NCBI GenBank assembly: GCA_016000265.1
Contig: JAECRL010000002.1
Location: forward strand, 186,001-250,000
Source of the DNA: Burkholderiales bacterium
GTDB lineage: Bacteria > Pseudomonadota > Gammaproteobacteria > Burkholderiales > Burkholderiaceae_C
Length of the DNA: 64,000 nucleotides
Reading direction: 5' to 3'
The position numbers were made by a program, and so were the translations under genes. Of the stretch, positions 45,602 through 56,005 are shown in pieces (position 1 is the stretch's first letter; each line of letters opens with the position of its first letter). The notes below the pieces were generated by a model, which made no database searches, was not told the origin of the DNA, and saw nothing but the letters and a program-made list of their open reading frames with translations.

Positions 45602-47517
45602 GCCGCGTGGGCGACTTCTGGCGTCGCCTGGCGGGCAAGCCCCGTCGCCAGGGCGCGACCACGGGCATGCCCACCGTGCGCTACGCCACCAGCCCGCTGC
45701 TGGCTTCGCGCACGCCGCCGTGGCGCGTCAAGTTCATGATCGGTGCCATCGGCCTGGGCTTTGCCGTGTTGATCGGCCGCGCCGCCTGGATCCAGATCAT
45801 CCACAACGACTTCTACCTGCAGCAAGGTGCCAGCCGCTACGAGCGCCGCATCGAGCTGGAAGCCAACCGTGGCCGCATCCTCGACCGCAATGGCGAGCTG
45901 CTGGCCTCCAGCGTGCCGGCGCCGTCCATGTGGGCCATCCCCAAGGACATGTCCGCCTCGCCCGAAGACCTGCGCGCCCTGGCCAAGCTGCTGGACATGA
46001 AGCAGGCCGACCTCAAGAAACGCCTGGCCTCCAACCCCAACTTCGTGTGGCTGCGCCGCAAGGTGCCCGACGAGGTGGCGCAGAAGGTCGCCGCGCTCAA
46101 GATCAAGGGTGTCTACGAGCTGCGCGAGTGGCGCCGCCAGTACCCCGAGGGCGAGTCGGCGGCGCACATCGTGGGCTTCACCAACATCGAAGACCAGGGG
46201 CAAGAAGGCATCGAGCTGGCCTACCAGAAGCAGCTGTCGGGCCACGACGGCGCACGCCATGTCATCAAGGACCGCCTGGGTCGCGTCGTCGAGTCCGTGG
46301 GCGACACCATCCCCGCGGTGGACGGCGAGTCCATCCGCCTGTCCATCGACGCCAAGGTCCAGTTCTACGCCTACCAGCGCATCCGCGACGCCGTCATCCA
46401 GCACAAGGCCAAGGCCGGCAGCGTCGTGGTTCTGGACTCGATGACCGGCGAGGTGCTGGCCCTGGCCAACGTGCCCAGCTACACCCCCGATGACCGCCGC
46501 AACCTGACCGGTGCGCAGCTGCGCAACCGCGCCCTGACCGACACCTTCGAGCCCGGCTCGACGATGAAGCCGATCATGGCCGCGCTGGCCATCGAGACGC
46601 GCCGCGCCACCCCCGACACCATCATCTCGACGGCGCCGGGGCGCATCACCATCGACGGCTCGACCATCACGGACTCGCACCCCCATGGCGACCTGACCCT
46701 CGAGGGCGTGATCCAGAAGTCCAGCAACGTGGGCACGGCCAAGCTGGCCCTGCAGATGCAGGCGCGCGAGATGTGGGAGATCTACACCGCCGTCGGCCTG
46801 GGGCAAAAGCCGCAGATCGGTTTTCCCGGCGTGGTCACGGGTCGCCTGCGTCCGCACAAGAGCTGGCGCCGCATCGAGCAGGTCACCATGAGCTACGGCT
46901 ACGGCCTGTCGGCCAGCCTGTTCCAGCTGGCGCAGGCCTACACCATCTTCGCCACCGACGGCGAGCTCGTGCCGATGTCGCTCATCCACCGCGACGGCGC
47001 CGCCGAGTCGCGCGTGACCGCGCAAGCCGCCGACGGTGAACGGCCCGTGCTGGCCTTCAAGACGGCGTTCCGCCCGGCGGCCGACGTTGCCCCTGCGGCG
47101 TCGGCCGACCCGGTTCAGGTGCGCGGCACGCGCGTGATCGCGCCCGAGACCGCGCGCGCCGTGCGCAAGATGCTGCTGATGGCCACCCAGGCCGGCGGCA
47201 CCGCCACCAAGGCGCAAACCGTGGGCTACAGCGTGGGTGGCAAGACCGGCACGGCGCGCAAGCAGGAGGGCCGCGGCTACGCGGGCAACAAGTACCGCGC
47301 CTGGTTCGTGGGCATCGCCCCGATCAGCCAGCCGCGCATCGTCGTGGCCGTGATGGTCGACGAGCCCGGCACCGGCGTGTACTACGGCGGCGAGGTGGCC
47401 GCGCCCGTCTTCAGCCAGGTTGTGCAGCAAACGCTGCACCGCCTGGGCGTGCTGCCGGATCAGGAGGTGCGCTCCCAGATCCAGACCAGCATCCCCTCCG
47501 AGGTGGAGAGCTTCTGA
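45598..47517 (+). CDS. ftsI: Septal peptidoglycan transpeptidase FtsI (PBP3)
   Basis: A 639-residue class B penicillin-binding protein. One membrane segment (about 45-62) is followed by the dimerisation domain (RGRILDRNGELLASS) and the transpeptidase domain. Catalytic motifs are STMK (Ser 321), the SSN triad in VIQKSSNVGTAK, and KTGTAR. It cross-links septal peptidoglycan with FtsW as glycosyltransferase. Length is above E. coli (588) because of a longer N-terminal arm and an insertion near residue 490. It overlaps ftsL and murE. Confidence 0.95.
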   Translation: MSRVGDFWRRLAGKPRRQGATTGMPTVRYATSPLLASRTPPWRVKFMIGAIGLGFAVLIGRAAWIQIIHNDFYLQQGASRYERRIELEANRGRILDRNGELLASSVPAPSMWAIPKDMSASPEDLRALAKLLDMKQADLKKRLASNPNFVWLRRKVPDEVAQKVAALKIKGVYELREWRRQYPEGESAAHIVGFTNIEDQGQEGIELAYQKQLSGHDGARHVIKDRLGRVVESVGDTIPAVDGESIRLSIDAKVQFYAYQRIRDAVIQHKAKAGSVVVLDSMTGEVLALANVPSYTPDDRRNLTGAQLRNRALTDTFEPGSTMKPIMAALAIETRRATPDTIISTAPGRITIDGSTITDSHPHGDLTLEGVIQKSSNVGTAKLALQMQAREMWEIYTAVGLGQKPQIGFPGVVTGRLRPHKSWRRIEQVTMSYGYGLSASLFQLAQAYTIFATDGELVPMSLIHRDGAAESRVTAQAADGERPVLAFKTAFRPAADVAPAASADPVQVRGTRVIAPETARAVRKMLLMATQAGGTATKAQTVGYSVGGKTGTARKQEGRGYAGNKYRAWFVGIAPISQPRIVVAVMVDEPGTGVYYGGEVAAPVFSQVVQQTLHRLGVLPDQEVRSQIQTSIPSEVESF

Positions 47518-49106
47518 TGGCCCACACCCTGCTCCAGCTCCAAGACACCACCGAGGCCCTGGACTGGTTGCGCCAGCAAGGCGTGGCCGAGTTGACGGTG
47601 GACAGCCGCGCCGTGGCGTCCCTGACCGATGCGGGCTTCATCGCCTGGCCCGGGGCGGCGCGAGACGGTCGGGCCTTCGTGCAGCAGGCCTTGCGCGACG
47701 GCGCCCGCGCCTGCCTCGTCGAGGCCGAGGGCGTGGCGGCTTTTGATTTCACCGACCCTCGCATCGCCGCGGTGAAGGGGCTCAAGTCGCGCAGCGCCGA
47801 GATCGCGCATGGCTTCCACAACGAGCCCAGCGCGCAGCTCAGCGTGGTGGCCGTCACCGGCACCAATGGCAAGACGTCGACCTCCTGGTGGACGGCTCAG
47901 GCCTTGAGCGCCTTGGGTCAACCCTGCGGCGTGGTCGGCACCCTGGGCGTGGGGCGCGTGGCGCCCGATGGCATCGTGCACACCGGCCTGACCACGCCCG
48001 ACCCCATCACCCTGCACCGCACCTTCCGCGACTTCGTCAACCAGGGCCTGAAGGCCGCGGCCATCGAGGCCTCGTCCATCGGCATCGAAGAGCTGCGCCT
48101 GCACGCCACGCACATCGCCGTCGCGCAATTCACGAACTTCACGCAGGACCACCTCGACTACCACGGCGACATGGCCGCGTACTGGCTGGCCAAGCGCCGC
48201 CTGTTCGACTGGCCGGGCCTGAAGGCGGCCGTCATCAACCTCGACGATGAGCGCGGCGCGGACCTGCTGGCCCACGCTCGTGCGCGCGGCCTCGATGCCT
48301 GGACGTACGGCGTGGGCGGCGCGCTCGGTGCATCAACCCCCGCGCGCCTGCAGGCCCTGGACGTCGAGCACACGGCCGCAGGCGTCGGCTTCACCCTCGT
48401 CGAGCACAGCGAGCAGGGCACGCAAGAGCTTGAGCGCGTCGCGGTGCAGGCCCCCGTCATCGGCGCCTTCAACGTGGCCAACTTGCTGGCCGTGATCGGT
48501 GCCGTGCGCGCGCTGGGCCTGCCGCTGCAGGCCGCCGCCACCGTGTGCGCCACGCTGGAGGCCGTGCCGGGGCGCATGCAGCTGGTGGCTGCGCCCGATG
48601 GCGCCGAAGCCGCATCGCCCCTGGTGGTGGTGGACTACGCCCACACGCCCGACGCTTTGCAGAAGGCCCTGTGTGCGCTGCGCCCGGTGGCCGAGGCCCG
48701 TGGTGGCCAGCTGTGGTGCGTGTTCGGCTGTGGCGGCGACCGCGACCCGATCAAGCGCCCCATGATGGGCGTCACCGCCGACCGCCACGCCGACCGCGTC
48801 GTGCTGACCAGCGACAACCCGCGCAGCGAAAAACCCGCCTTCATCCTGTCGCAGATCCTCGCGGGCGTGCCGGGCCGCGACGGCGTCTCGGTCATCGAAG
48901 ACCGCCGCGCCGCCATCGCCCACGCCATCGGCCAGGCCGACCCGCGCGACGTCATCCTGCTGGCAGGCAAAGGCCACGAGGCCACGCAGGAGGTGGCCGG
49001 TGTCAAGCTGCCGTTCTCCGACCTCGACGAGGCCGCGGCCGCGTTGAGTGCACGGGTTGCACACACCCCACGCACCCCACGCACCCCGACCGGAGGCGCC
49101 GCATGA
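47517..49106 (+). CDS. murE: UDP-MurNAc-tripeptide synthetase, meso-diaminopimelate adding
   Basis: A 529-residue Mur ligase. ATP-binding GTNGKTST lies near residue 115, and ASSIGIEELRLH follows. The specificity motif DNPR (433-436), within TSDNPRSEKP, indicates meso-diaminopimelate rather than lysine, as expected for a Gram-negative. The start overlaps the ftsI stop by one base (TGATG), and its stop overlaps murF by four. Confidence 0.95.
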   Translation: MAHTLLQLQDTTEALDWLRQQGVAELTVDSRAVASLTDAGFIAWPGAARDGRAFVQQALRDGARACLVEAEGVAAFDFTDPRIAAVKGLKSRSAEIAHGFHNEPSAQLSVVAVTGTNGKTSTSWWTAQALSALGQPCGVVGTLGVGRVAPDGIVHTGLTTPDPITLHRTFRDFVNQGLKAAAIEASSIGIEELRLHATHIAVAQFTNFTQDHLDYHGDMAAYWLAKRRLFDWPGLKAAVINLDDERGADLLAHARARGLDAWTYGVGGALGASTPARLQALDVEHTAAGVGFTLVEHSEQGTQELERVAVQAPVIGAFNVANLLAVIGAVRALGLPLQAAATVCATLEAVPGRMQLVAAPDGAEAASPLVVVDYAHTPDALQKALCALRPVAEARGGQLWCVFGCGGDRDPIKRPMMGVTADRHADRVVLTSDNPRSEKPAFILSQILAGVPGRDGVSVIEDRRAAIAHAIGQADPRDVILLAGKGHEATQEVAGVKLPFSDLDEAAAALSARVAHTPRTPRTPTGGAA

Positions 49107-50587
49107 GCCAGGCCCAAGCGATGATGACCCTGGGCCAGGCCCACGCGCTGTTGCCGGGCTCGACCCTGCACGGCGACCCCGCCACCCCGATCCAGCGCGT
49201 GCACACCGACACCCGCAGCCTGCAGGCGGGCGACCTCTTCGTGGCACTGTGCGGTGAGCGGTTCGACGCGCATGACTTCCTGCCCCAGGCCGCGCAGGCG
49301 GGCGCCGTGGCCGTCATCGGCCAGCGCGGCGTGCTCGAATCGGGCCTGCCGGGCCTGGTCGTGCCCGACACCCGCGCGGCGCTCGGCATGCTGGCCTCGG
49401 GCTGGCGCGCGCGATTCGACATCCCGCTCGTGGGCGTCACCGGCAGCAACGGCAAGACCACCGTCACGCAGATGATCGCCTCCATCCTGCGCGCCTGGAT
49501 GGCCCACGGGCACCGCCCCGACGCGGCCCTGGCCACGCAGGGCAACTTCAACAACGACATCGGCGTGCCGCTGACTTTGCTGCGCCTGCGCGAAGGCGAA
49601 CACGCCCACCGCTGCGCCGTCGTCGAGCTGGGCATGAACCACCCTGGCGAGATCGCCCAGCTCGCCGCCATCGCCGCGCCCACGGTGGGCCTGGTCAACA
49701 ACGCGCAGCGCGAGCACCAGGAGTTCATGCACACGGTCGCGGCCGTGGCGCGCGAGAACGGCGCGGTGTTGCAGGCCTTGAGCCGCAATGGCGTCGCCGT
49801 CTTCCCGGCCGACGACGAGCACACGCCCACCTGGCGGCAGCTGGCCAACGGCTGCCGCGTCATCGACTTCGCCACGCAAGGCCCGGCCGCCGTCACGGGT
49901 TCGGCCACCTGGCAGGCCTCCTCCCCCTCCCACCCCGCCCCGCACTGGCAGATTCAGCTGCGCACGCCCGAGGGCGAAGCCAGCGTCAGCCTGGCGATGG
50001 CCGGCCAGCACAACGTGCGCAACGCCCTGGCCGCCACCGCCGCGGCGCTCGGCGCGGGCGTGCCGCTGGTGCGCATCGTCGCCGGCCTGGAGGCCTTCGT
50101 GCCGGTCAAGGGCCGCTCGCAGCTGCAGCAGGCCAGCGTGCGCGGTGTGCCCGTCACCCTGGTGGACGACAGCTACAACGCCAACCCCGACTCGGTGCGC
50201 GCCGCCATCGACATGCTCGCCGACCTGCCCGGGCCGCACTGGCTGGTGCTGGGCGACATGGGCGAGGTGGGCAACCAGGGCCCGGCCTTCCACGAGGAAG
50301 TCGGCGCCCACGCCGCTGCACGCGGCATCGAACACATCTGGACGGCTGGCAGCCTCTGCGCCCACACGGCGCAAGCGGCCCAAGCCAGGCAGGCCACCGC
50401 CACGAGCGGTGCGCCTGCCACGTCTGGTCTGCACACCCGCCATTTCGACAGCGCCGCTGACATCGTCGCCGCCCTGTCCCAGCCCGATGCCGCACCGGCT
50501 GCCGCATCCATCCTGGTCAAAGGTTCTCGCTTCATGAAGATGGAACAAGTCGTTCACGCCCTCACCGGAGGTGCCCATGCTGCTTAG
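49103..50587 (+). CDS. murF: UDP-MurNAc-tripeptide:D-Ala-D-Ala ligase
   Basis: A 494-residue Mur ligase starting at ATG 49103 in the murE stop; the longer open frame is a shadow of murE. It has [17 protein letters not shown], the ATP motif [11 protein letters not shown] near residue 113, and [16 protein letters not shown] in the C-terminal domain. A low-complexity stretch around residue 430 lengthens it relative to E. coli (452). It overlaps mraY by 11 bases. Confidence 0.94.
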   Translation: MSQAQAMMTLGQAHALLPGSTLHGDPATPIQRVHTDTRSLQAGDLFVALCGERFDAHDFLPQAAQAGAVAVIGQRGVLESGLPGLVVPDTRAALGMLASGWRARFDIPLVGVTGSNGKTTVTQMIASILRAWMAHGHRPDAALATQGNFNNDIGVPLTLLRLREGEHAHRCAVVELGMNHPGEIAQLAAIAAPTVGLVNNAQREHQEFMHTVAAVARENGAVLQALSRNGVAVFPADDEHTPTWRQLANGCRVIDFATQGPAAVTGSATWQASSPSHPAPHWQIQLRTPEGEASVSLAMAGQHNVRNALAATAAALGAGVPLVRIVAGLEAFVPVKGRSQLQQASVRGVPVTLVDDSYNANPDSVRAAIDMLADLPGPHWLVLGDMGEVGNQGPAFHEEVGAHAAARGIEHIWTAGSLCAHTAQAAQARQATATSGAPATSGLHTRHFDSAADIVAALSQPDAAPAAASILVKGSRFMKMEQVVHALTGGAHAA

Positions 50588-51755
50588 TCTCGCGCTGTGG
50601 CTGCAGGAGCTTCACCCGGAGTGGGGCTTCCTGCGCGTCTTCCAGTACCTAACCTTCCGTTCGGTGATGGCGGCCATGACGGCCCTGCTCATCGGCCTGG
50701 TGCTGGGGCCTTACGTCATCCGCAAGCTCACGGAGCTCAAGATCGGCCAGCCCATCCGCGAGTACGCGATGCAAAGCCACCTCAGCAAGCGCGGCACCCC
50801 GACCATGGGCGGCGCGCTGATCCTGCTGAGCATCGGCCTGTCGACGCTGCTGTGGTTCGATTGGGCCAACCGCTTCGTGTGGATCGTGATGATCGTGACC
50901 ACGGGGTTCGGCCTGATCGGCTGGGTCGACGACTGGCGCAAGGTGGTCAACAAGGACCCGGAGGGCATGCCCTCGCGCGAGAAGTACTTCTGGCAGTCGC
51001 TCATCGGCCTGATCGCCGCCATCTACCTGGCTTTCAGCGTCTCCGAGACCAACAACCTGCGCGTGATCGAGCTGTTCTTCCGCTGGATCGGCTCGGGCTT
51101 CAGCAACGACCTGCCCCCCAAAGCCGACCTGATCGTGCCCTTCTTCAAGACGGTGAGCTACCCGCTGGGTGTGTGGGGCTTCATGCTGCTGACCTACATC
51201 GTCATCGTGGGCACCAGCAACGCCGTGAACCTGACCGATGGCCTCGACGGCCTGGCCATCATGCCGGTGGTGATGGTCTCGGCCGCCTTGGGCATCTTCG
51301 CCTACGTGACCGGCAACGCCGTGTTCGCCAAGTACCTGCTGCTGCCGCACATCCCCGGCGCCGGCGAGCTGCTGGTGTTCTGCGCGGCCATGTCGGGGGC
51401 GGGGCTGGCCTTCCTCTGGTTCAACGCCTACCCGGCGCAGGTCTTCATGGGCGACGTGGGCGCGCTGGCGCTGGGCGGCGCCCTGGGCACCATCGCCGTC
51501 ATCGTGCGCCAGGAGATCGTGCTGGCCTTCATGGGCGGTGTCTTCGTGCTCGAAGCGCTGTCGGTGATGCTGCAGGTGAGCTGGTTCAAGTACACCAAGC
51601 GCAAGTACGGCGAGGGCCGCCGCATCCTGCTGATGGCGCCGCTGCACCACCACTTCGAGAAGTCCGGCTGGAAAGAGACGCAGGTCGTGGTCCGTTTCTG
51701 GATCATCACCATGCTGCTGTGCCTGATCGGCCTGTCCACCCTCAAGCTGCGCTGA
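50577..51755 (+). CDS. mraY: Phospho-MurNAc-pentapeptide transferase
   Basis: A 392-residue integral membrane enzyme that makes lipid I. It has about ten membrane segments. Signatures include [13 protein letters not shown], the Asp pair in [20 protein letters not shown] and [20 protein letters not shown], ending with [18 protein letters not shown] start at ATG 50577, seven bases after a GGAG that lies inside murF; a GTG at 50571 is an alternative. Confidence 0.95.
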   Translation: MLLSLALWLQELHPEWGFLRVFQYLTFRSVMAAMTALLIGLVLGPYVIRKLTELKIGQPIREYAMQSHLSKRGTPTMGGALILLSIGLSTLLWFDWANRFVWIVMIVTTGFGLIGWVDDWRKVVNKDPEGMPSREKYFWQSLIGLIAAIYLAFSVSETNNLRVIELFFRWIGSGFSNDLPPKADLIVPFFKTVSYPLGVWGFMLLTYIVIVGTSNAVNLTDGLDGLAIMPVVMVSAALGIFAYVTGNAVFAKYLLLPHIPGAGELLVFCAAMSGAGLAFLWFNAYPAQVFMGDVGALALGGALGTIAVIVRQEIVLAFMGGVFVLEALSVMLQVSWFKYTKRKYGEGRRILLMAPLHHHFEKSGWKETQVVVRFWIITMLLCLIGLSTLKLR

Positions 51756-51769
51756 GCGAGCAAGACACC

Positions 51770-53515
51770 ATGCACCACCTCCGCAACCTCACCGTGCTGA
51801 TCCTGGGTCTGGGTGACTCCGGCCTGGCCATGGCGCGCTGGTGCGCCCGGTGCGGCGCGAAGGTGCAGGTCGCCGACACCCGGTCGGCGCCGCCTCAGGC
51901 CCCCACGCTGGCCTCGGACGTGCCCGCCGCGGTGCTGCACCACGGCTTGAGCCCCGCGCTGCTCGACGGCGTCAACCTCGTGCTCAAGAGCCCGGGCCTG
52001 GTGCCGCACTCGAGCGAGGTTTCGCCCCTGCTGGCGCGCGCCGACGAACTCGGCATCCCGGTGCGCGGTGAGCTGTCGCTGTTCGCCTCGGCCCTGGTCG
52101 ACCTGAAGGCCGACATGGGCTACGCGCCCAAGGTGGTGGCCATCACGGGCACCAACGGCAAGACGACCACGACCTCCCTGACGGCCCAGCTGATCGAGCG
52201 CGCCGGCTGGCGCGTGGGCCTGGCCGGCAACATCGGCCCGACCCTGCTCGACACCTTGCGCGCGGCGCTGGAGCACGAGCCGGTGAAGCTGGCCCTGGCC
52301 GATGACGATGTGCCGCCGCAAGAGCGGCAGGAGCCGAGTCAGGCACCGGAGGAAGGGCCGCGTGAAGAGCCAAGTGACGAGCCGAGTGACCAGCCGGGTG
52401 CAGCGCTCAACACCGAAGACGCCGACGCCCCCCTGGTCGAGCTGGCCCCGCCCCCGCCGGCCGCGCCCACCTTCGAGGTGCTGCCCGACGCCTGGGTGCT
52501 GGAGCTCTCCAGCTTCCAGCTCGACGGCGTCAGCAACTTCCACCCCGACGCCGCCGTGGTGCTCAACATCACGCAGGATCACCTCGACTGGCACGGCAGC
52601 ATGGCCGCCTACGCCGAGGCCAAGTCGCGCATCCACGGCAAAACCGGCGTGATGGTCATCAACCGCGATGAGCCGCTGGCCGAGGCCATGGTGCCGCCCC
52701 CCGAGGTCATCAAATCCGGTGTGCGCGGTCGCCCCGCCCGCACCGTGCACCGCCAGGTGGTGCGCTTCGGCCTGGACGCCCCCACGCAGCCCGGTGACTT
52801 CGGCCTGGTGACCGAGTCCGGCATGGCCTGGCTGGTGCGCGCCCTCGAAGCCGACCCCACCATCAAGCTGGCCAAAGGGGAGCGCCACGAGATCGTGCTG
52901 CAGCGCCTGATGCCGGCCGACGCGCTGCGCATCCGCGGCCGCCACAACGCCTCCAACGCGCTGGCGGCGCTGGCCCTGGCCACGGCCATCGGCTGCCCGC
53001 TGGCGCCGATGCTGCACGGACTGCGCGAGTACCGCGGTGAGCCGCACCGCGTCGAGCACGTGCTGACGCTGCGGGGCGTGGACGCCATCGACGACAGCAA
53101 GGGCACCAACGTGGGCGCCACCGTCGCGGCCCTGCTGGGCCTGGGCGCGGACCTGTCGCCCGGCAAGCTCGCCCTCATCCTGGGCGGCGACGGCAAGGGC
53201 CAGGACTTCGCGCCCCTGCGCGAGCCCGTGGGTCGCTTCGGCCGCGCCGTGGCCCTGATCGGTCGAGACGCCGAGGCCATCGGCGCGGTGCTCGCCGGGG
53301 TGCAGGACCCGTCGGGCGACGACATCGTCATCCAGCGCTTCGACACCTTGGAGCTGGCCACGCGCTGGGCCTGGGAGCAGGCCCGCGAGGGCGATGCCGT
53401 GCTGCTGAGCCCGGCCTGTGCCAGCCTGGACATGTTCCGCAACTACGCCCACCGCGCCGAGGTGTTCGTGCAGGCCTTGCAGGACCTGGCTGCTGACCTG
53501 GGGGAGGTCGCATGA
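51770..53515 (+). CDS. murD: UDP-MurNAc-L-Ala:D-Glu ligase with a low-complexity insertion
   Basis: A 581-residue MurD, against about 440 in E. coli. The N-terminal domain has [16 protein letters not shown], and the ATP motif GTNGKTTTT is near residue 127. About 70 extra residues (roughly 170-239), rich in Glu, Asp, Pro, Ser and Gln (for example [18 protein letters not shown]), lie between [15 protein letters not shown] and the conserved [13 protein letters not shown]. The rest is normal, with [39 protein letters not shown] and [12 protein letters not shown] second, smaller insertion is near residue 320. The insertion falls at the surface of the central domain, so activity is probably kept. 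Confidence 0.93.
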   Translation: MHHLRNLTVLILGLGDSGLAMARWCARCGAKVQVADTRSAPPQAPTLASDVPAAVLHHGLSPALLDGVNLVLKSPGLVPHSSEVSPLLARADELGIPVRGELSLFASALVDLKADMGYAPKVVAITGTNGKTTTTSLTAQLIERAGWRVGLAGNIGPTLLDTLRAALEHEPVKLALADDDVPPQERQEPSQAPEEGPREEPSDEPSDQPGAALNTEDADAPLVELAPPPPAAPTFEVLPDAWVLELSSFQLDGVSNFHPDAAVVLNITQDHLDWHGSMAAYAEAKSRIHGKTGVMVINRDEPLAEAMVPPPEVIKSGVRGRPARTVHRQVVRFGLDAPTQPGDFGLVTESGMAWLVRALEADPTIKLAKGERHEIVLQRLMPADALRIRGRHNASNALAALALATAIGCPLAPMLHGLREYRGEPHRVEHVLTLRGVDAIDDSKGTNVGATVAALLGLGADLSPGKLALILGGDGKGQDFAPLREPVGRFGRAVALIGRDAEAIGAVLAGVQDPSGDDIVIQRFDTLELATRWAWEQAREGDAVLLSPACASLDMFRNYAHRAEVFVQALQDLAADLGEVA

Positions 53516-54807
53516 GCGCCGCCACCGACCGCAGCTTGCCCCTCGCCAGCCGGCTCGCCCACCTCGCGCAGCGCGTGGTGTCGCTCGTCAAGGGCCGTTC
53601 TGGCGACGGCCATGAAGGCGGCCCGCTGCCCGTGCGCGACTTCGTCAACGTCACCTCCTCGCAGCCGTCGCGCGTCATGGGCTTCGATCAGCCCTTGCTG
53701 TGGGTGGTGCTGGCGCTGATGCTCACCGGCCTGGTCATGGTCTATTCGGCCACCATCGCGCTGCCCGACAGCCCTCGGTTTGCCAACTACTCGCGCACGC
53801 ACTTCGTCACGCGCCACCTGTTCTCCATGCTCATGGCGATCTCGGTGTCGGCCGTGGTGACCCAGATCCCGATGCGGACCTGGGAAAAACTGGCGCCCTG
53901 GTTGTTCGTGCTCTCTCTGTTCCTGCTCATCCTGGTGCTGATCCCGCACGTGGGCAAGGTGGTGTACGGCGCGCGGCGCTGGCTGCCCCTGGGCGTGATG
54001 AACTTCCAGCCCTCCGAGCTGGCCAAGCTGGCCATCGTGCTCTACGCCTCCGACTACATGGTGCGCAAGATGGACGTCAAGGAGCACTTCTTCCGCGCCG
54101 TGGCCCCGATGGCCGTGGCAGTCGGTGTGGTCGGCCTGCTGCTGCTGGCCGAGCCCGACATGGGCGCCTTCATGGTCATCGCCACCATCGCCATGTCCAT
54201 CCTGTTCCTGGGCGGCGTCAACGGGCGCATGTTCTTCCTGATCACCTCGGTGCTGGTGGGCGCCTTCGCGCTGATGGTGTCGCTGAGCCCCTGGCGGCGC
54301 GAGCGCATCTTCGCCTACCTCGACCCGTGGGACGAGAAGAACGCCCTGGGCAAGGCCTACCAGCTCACCCACTCGCTGATCGCTTTCGGTCGCGGCGAAA
54401 TCTTCGGCGAAGGGCTGGGCTCCAGCGTCGAGAAGCTGCACTACCTGCCCGAGGCCCACACCGACTTCCTGCTGGCCGTCATCGGCGAGGAGCTGGGCTT
54501 CATCGGCGTCTCCGTCGTCATCCTGGCCTTCTTCTGGCTGGTGGTGCGCCTCTTCAACATCGGCCGCCAGGCCATCGCGCTCGACCGCGTTTTCGCCGGG
54601 CTGGTGGCCCAGGGCGTGGCGGTGTGGATGGGCGGACAGGGCTTCATCAACATGGGCGTGAACCTGGGCGTGCTGCCCACCAAGGGCCTGACGCTGCCGC
54701 TGCTGAGCTTCGGCGGCTCGGGCATCTTGCTCAACTGCATCGCGCTGGCCATCTGCCTGCGGGTGGACATGGAAAACAGGCAGTTGATGCGCGGAGGCCG
54801 CGCATGA
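53512..54807 (+). CDS. ftsW: Septal peptidoglycan glycosyltransferase FtsW
   Basis: A 431-residue SEDS-family membrane protein with about ten membrane segments after a ~55-residue cytoplasmic N-terminus. It has [12 protein letters not shown], the catalytic-loop region [20 protein letters not shown], and [17 protein letters not shown]. The C-terminus has [17 protein letters not shown]. It polymerises glycan strands with FtsI. It overlaps murD by four bases; its stop overlaps a 29-codon ORF, not murG. Confidence 0.95.
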   Translation: MSAATDRSLPLASRLAHLAQRVVSLVKGRSGDGHEGGPLPVRDFVNVTSSQPSRVMGFDQPLLWVVLALMLTGLVMVYSATIALPDSPRFANYSRTHFVTRHLFSMLMAISVSAVVTQIPMRTWEKLAPWLFVLSLFLLILVLIPHVGKVVYGARRWLPLGVMNFQPSELAKLAIVLYASDYMVRKMDVKEHFFRAVAPMAVAVGVVGLLLLAEPDMGAFMVIATIAMSILFLGGVNGRMFFLITSVLVGAFALMVSLSPWRRERIFAYLDPWDEKNALGKAYQLTHSLIAFGRGEIFGEGLGSSVEKLHYLPEAHTDFLLAVIGEELGFIGVSVVILAFFWLVVRLFNIGRQAIALDRVFAGLVAQGVAVWMGGQGFINMGVNLGVLPTKGLTLPLLSFGGSGILLNCIALAICLRVDMENRQLMRGGRA

Positions 54808-54889
54808 ACTGCCTGTTTCACCAAAACCGGCTGGCCACCGCGAAGCGGGGGCAGGGCGCGAAGCGAACGTTGATGCGCGGAGGCCGCGC
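54783..54889 (+). repeat. Tandemly repeated ftsW/murG junction (86-bp unit)
   Basis: The sequence TTGATGCGCGGAGGCCGCGC occurs at 54784-54803 and again at 54870-54889. Each copy contains a GGAGG ribosome binding site and ends just before a start codon (ATG 54804, GTG 54890). The shift of 86 bases is not a multiple of three. The 65 bases between repeats contain a small direct repeat, GCGAAGCG. Confidence 0.85.
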
Positions 54890-54893
54890 GTGA
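54804..54893 (+). CDS. 29-codon ORF between ftsW and murG
   Basis: ATG 54804 overlaps the ftsW stop (ATGA), and the TGA at 54891-54893 overlaps the murG start (GTGA). The 29-residue product is basic ([20 protein letters not shown], then RTLMRGGRA) and ends with the same LMRGGRA as FtsW because of the duplicated junction. It has a GGAGG site at the right distance. It could act as a coupling ORF that hands ribosomes to murG; a function of the peptide itself is unlikely. Confidence 0.45.
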   Translation: MNCLFHQNRLATAKRGQGAKRTLMRGGRA

Positions 54894-56005
54894 GCACCGC
54901 TCCCCGTCACCTCGTCATCATGGCCGCGGGCACCGGCGGGCACATCATGCCCGGCCTGGCCGTGGCCGATGAAATGAAGCGCCGCGGCTGGACCGTGAGC
55001 TGGCTGGGCACCGAAGGCGGCATGGAAAACCGGTTGGTGCCGCCCACGGGCATCCCGCTGGACACCCTCTCCTTCAGCGGCCTGCGTGGCAAGAACCTCC
55101 AGGACACCCTCTTCGGTGGCGTGCGCCTGCTCAAGGCCTTCGCCGATTGCTGGCGCATCCTGGCCCGGCGCCAGGCGGACGCCGTGCTGGGCATGGGGGG
55201 CTACGTCTGCTTCCCCGGTGGCGTCATGAGCGCCGCGCGCATGTTGCCCCTGGTCATGGTCAACGCCGACGCGGCCATGCTGCTGAGCAACAAGGCCTTG
55301 CTGCCCATCACCGACGTGCTGGCCTGCGGCTTCGACGGCCCCGCCGCGAAGCACAAGGTCTCGCGCGTGACGGGCAACCCGGTGCGCGCCGAGATCGAAG
55401 CCATCGCCGAGCCCGCCCAGCGCTTCGCGGGCCGCAGCGGCCCGCTGAAGGTGCTGGTCGTTGGCGGCAGCCTGGGCGCACGCGCGCTCAACGAGGTCGT
55501 GCCGCAGGCCCTGGCGCGCATCGCGCCCGAGTTGCGCCCGCGCGTCACCCACCAGACGGGCATGGCCAACTTCGAGGCCGTCAAGGCCGACTACGTCAAG
55601 GCGGGGCTCGACCCGGCGCGCGACGTGGAGCTGCTGCCCTTCATCAACAACATGGCGCAGCGCCTGGCCGATTGCGACCTGATCGTCTGCCGAGCTGGCG
55701 CCATCACCGTCAGCGAGCTGTGCGCCGCGGGCGTGCCCAGCATGCTGGTGCCGCTGGTGGTCTCGACCACCGCCCACCAGCGCGACAACGCCGAGTTCAT
55801 GGCCAGCCACCAGGCCGCCATCCACCTGCCTCAAGGCGAGCTGCGCGCCGACACCCTGGCGCAGCAGCTGCAGTCGCTGCAGCGCGATCAGCTGGTGCAG
55901 ATGGCGCAGCGCGCCCGAGCCCTCGCCCGACACCAATCCGCTGCCGCGGTGGCCGACGCCATCGAGCAGTTCGTCAAACCTTCCAAAGAAAAGGCGTCGG
56001 CATGA
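54890..56005 (+). CDS. murG: UDP-GlcNAc:undecaprenyl-PP-MurNAc-pentapeptide transferase
   Basis: A 371-residue peripheral membrane glycosyltransferase that makes lipid II. The start is GTG 54890 ([18 protein letters not shown]), with GGAGG eight bases upstream. It shows the lipid-I binding [49 protein letters not shown] and the acceptor-sugar region [17 protein letters not shown]. Its stop overlaps murC by four bases. Confidence 0.95.
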   Translation: MSTAPRHLVIMAAGTGGHIMPGLAVADEMKRRGWTVSWLGTEGGMENRLVPPTGIPLDTLSFSGLRGKNLQDTLFGGVRLLKAFADCWRILARRQADAVLGMGGYVCFPGGVMSAARMLPLVMVNADAAMLLSNKALLPITDVLACGFDGPAAKHKVSRVTGNPVRAEIEAIAEPAQRFAGRSGPLKVLVVGGSLGARALNEVVPQALARIAPELRPRVTHQTGMANFEAVKADYVKAGLDPARDVELLPFINNMAQRLADCDLIVCRAGAITVSELCAAGVPSMLVPLVVSTTAHQRDNAEFMASHQAAIHLPQGELRADTLAQQLQSLQRDQLVQMAQRARALARHQSAAAVADAIEQFVKPSKEKASA

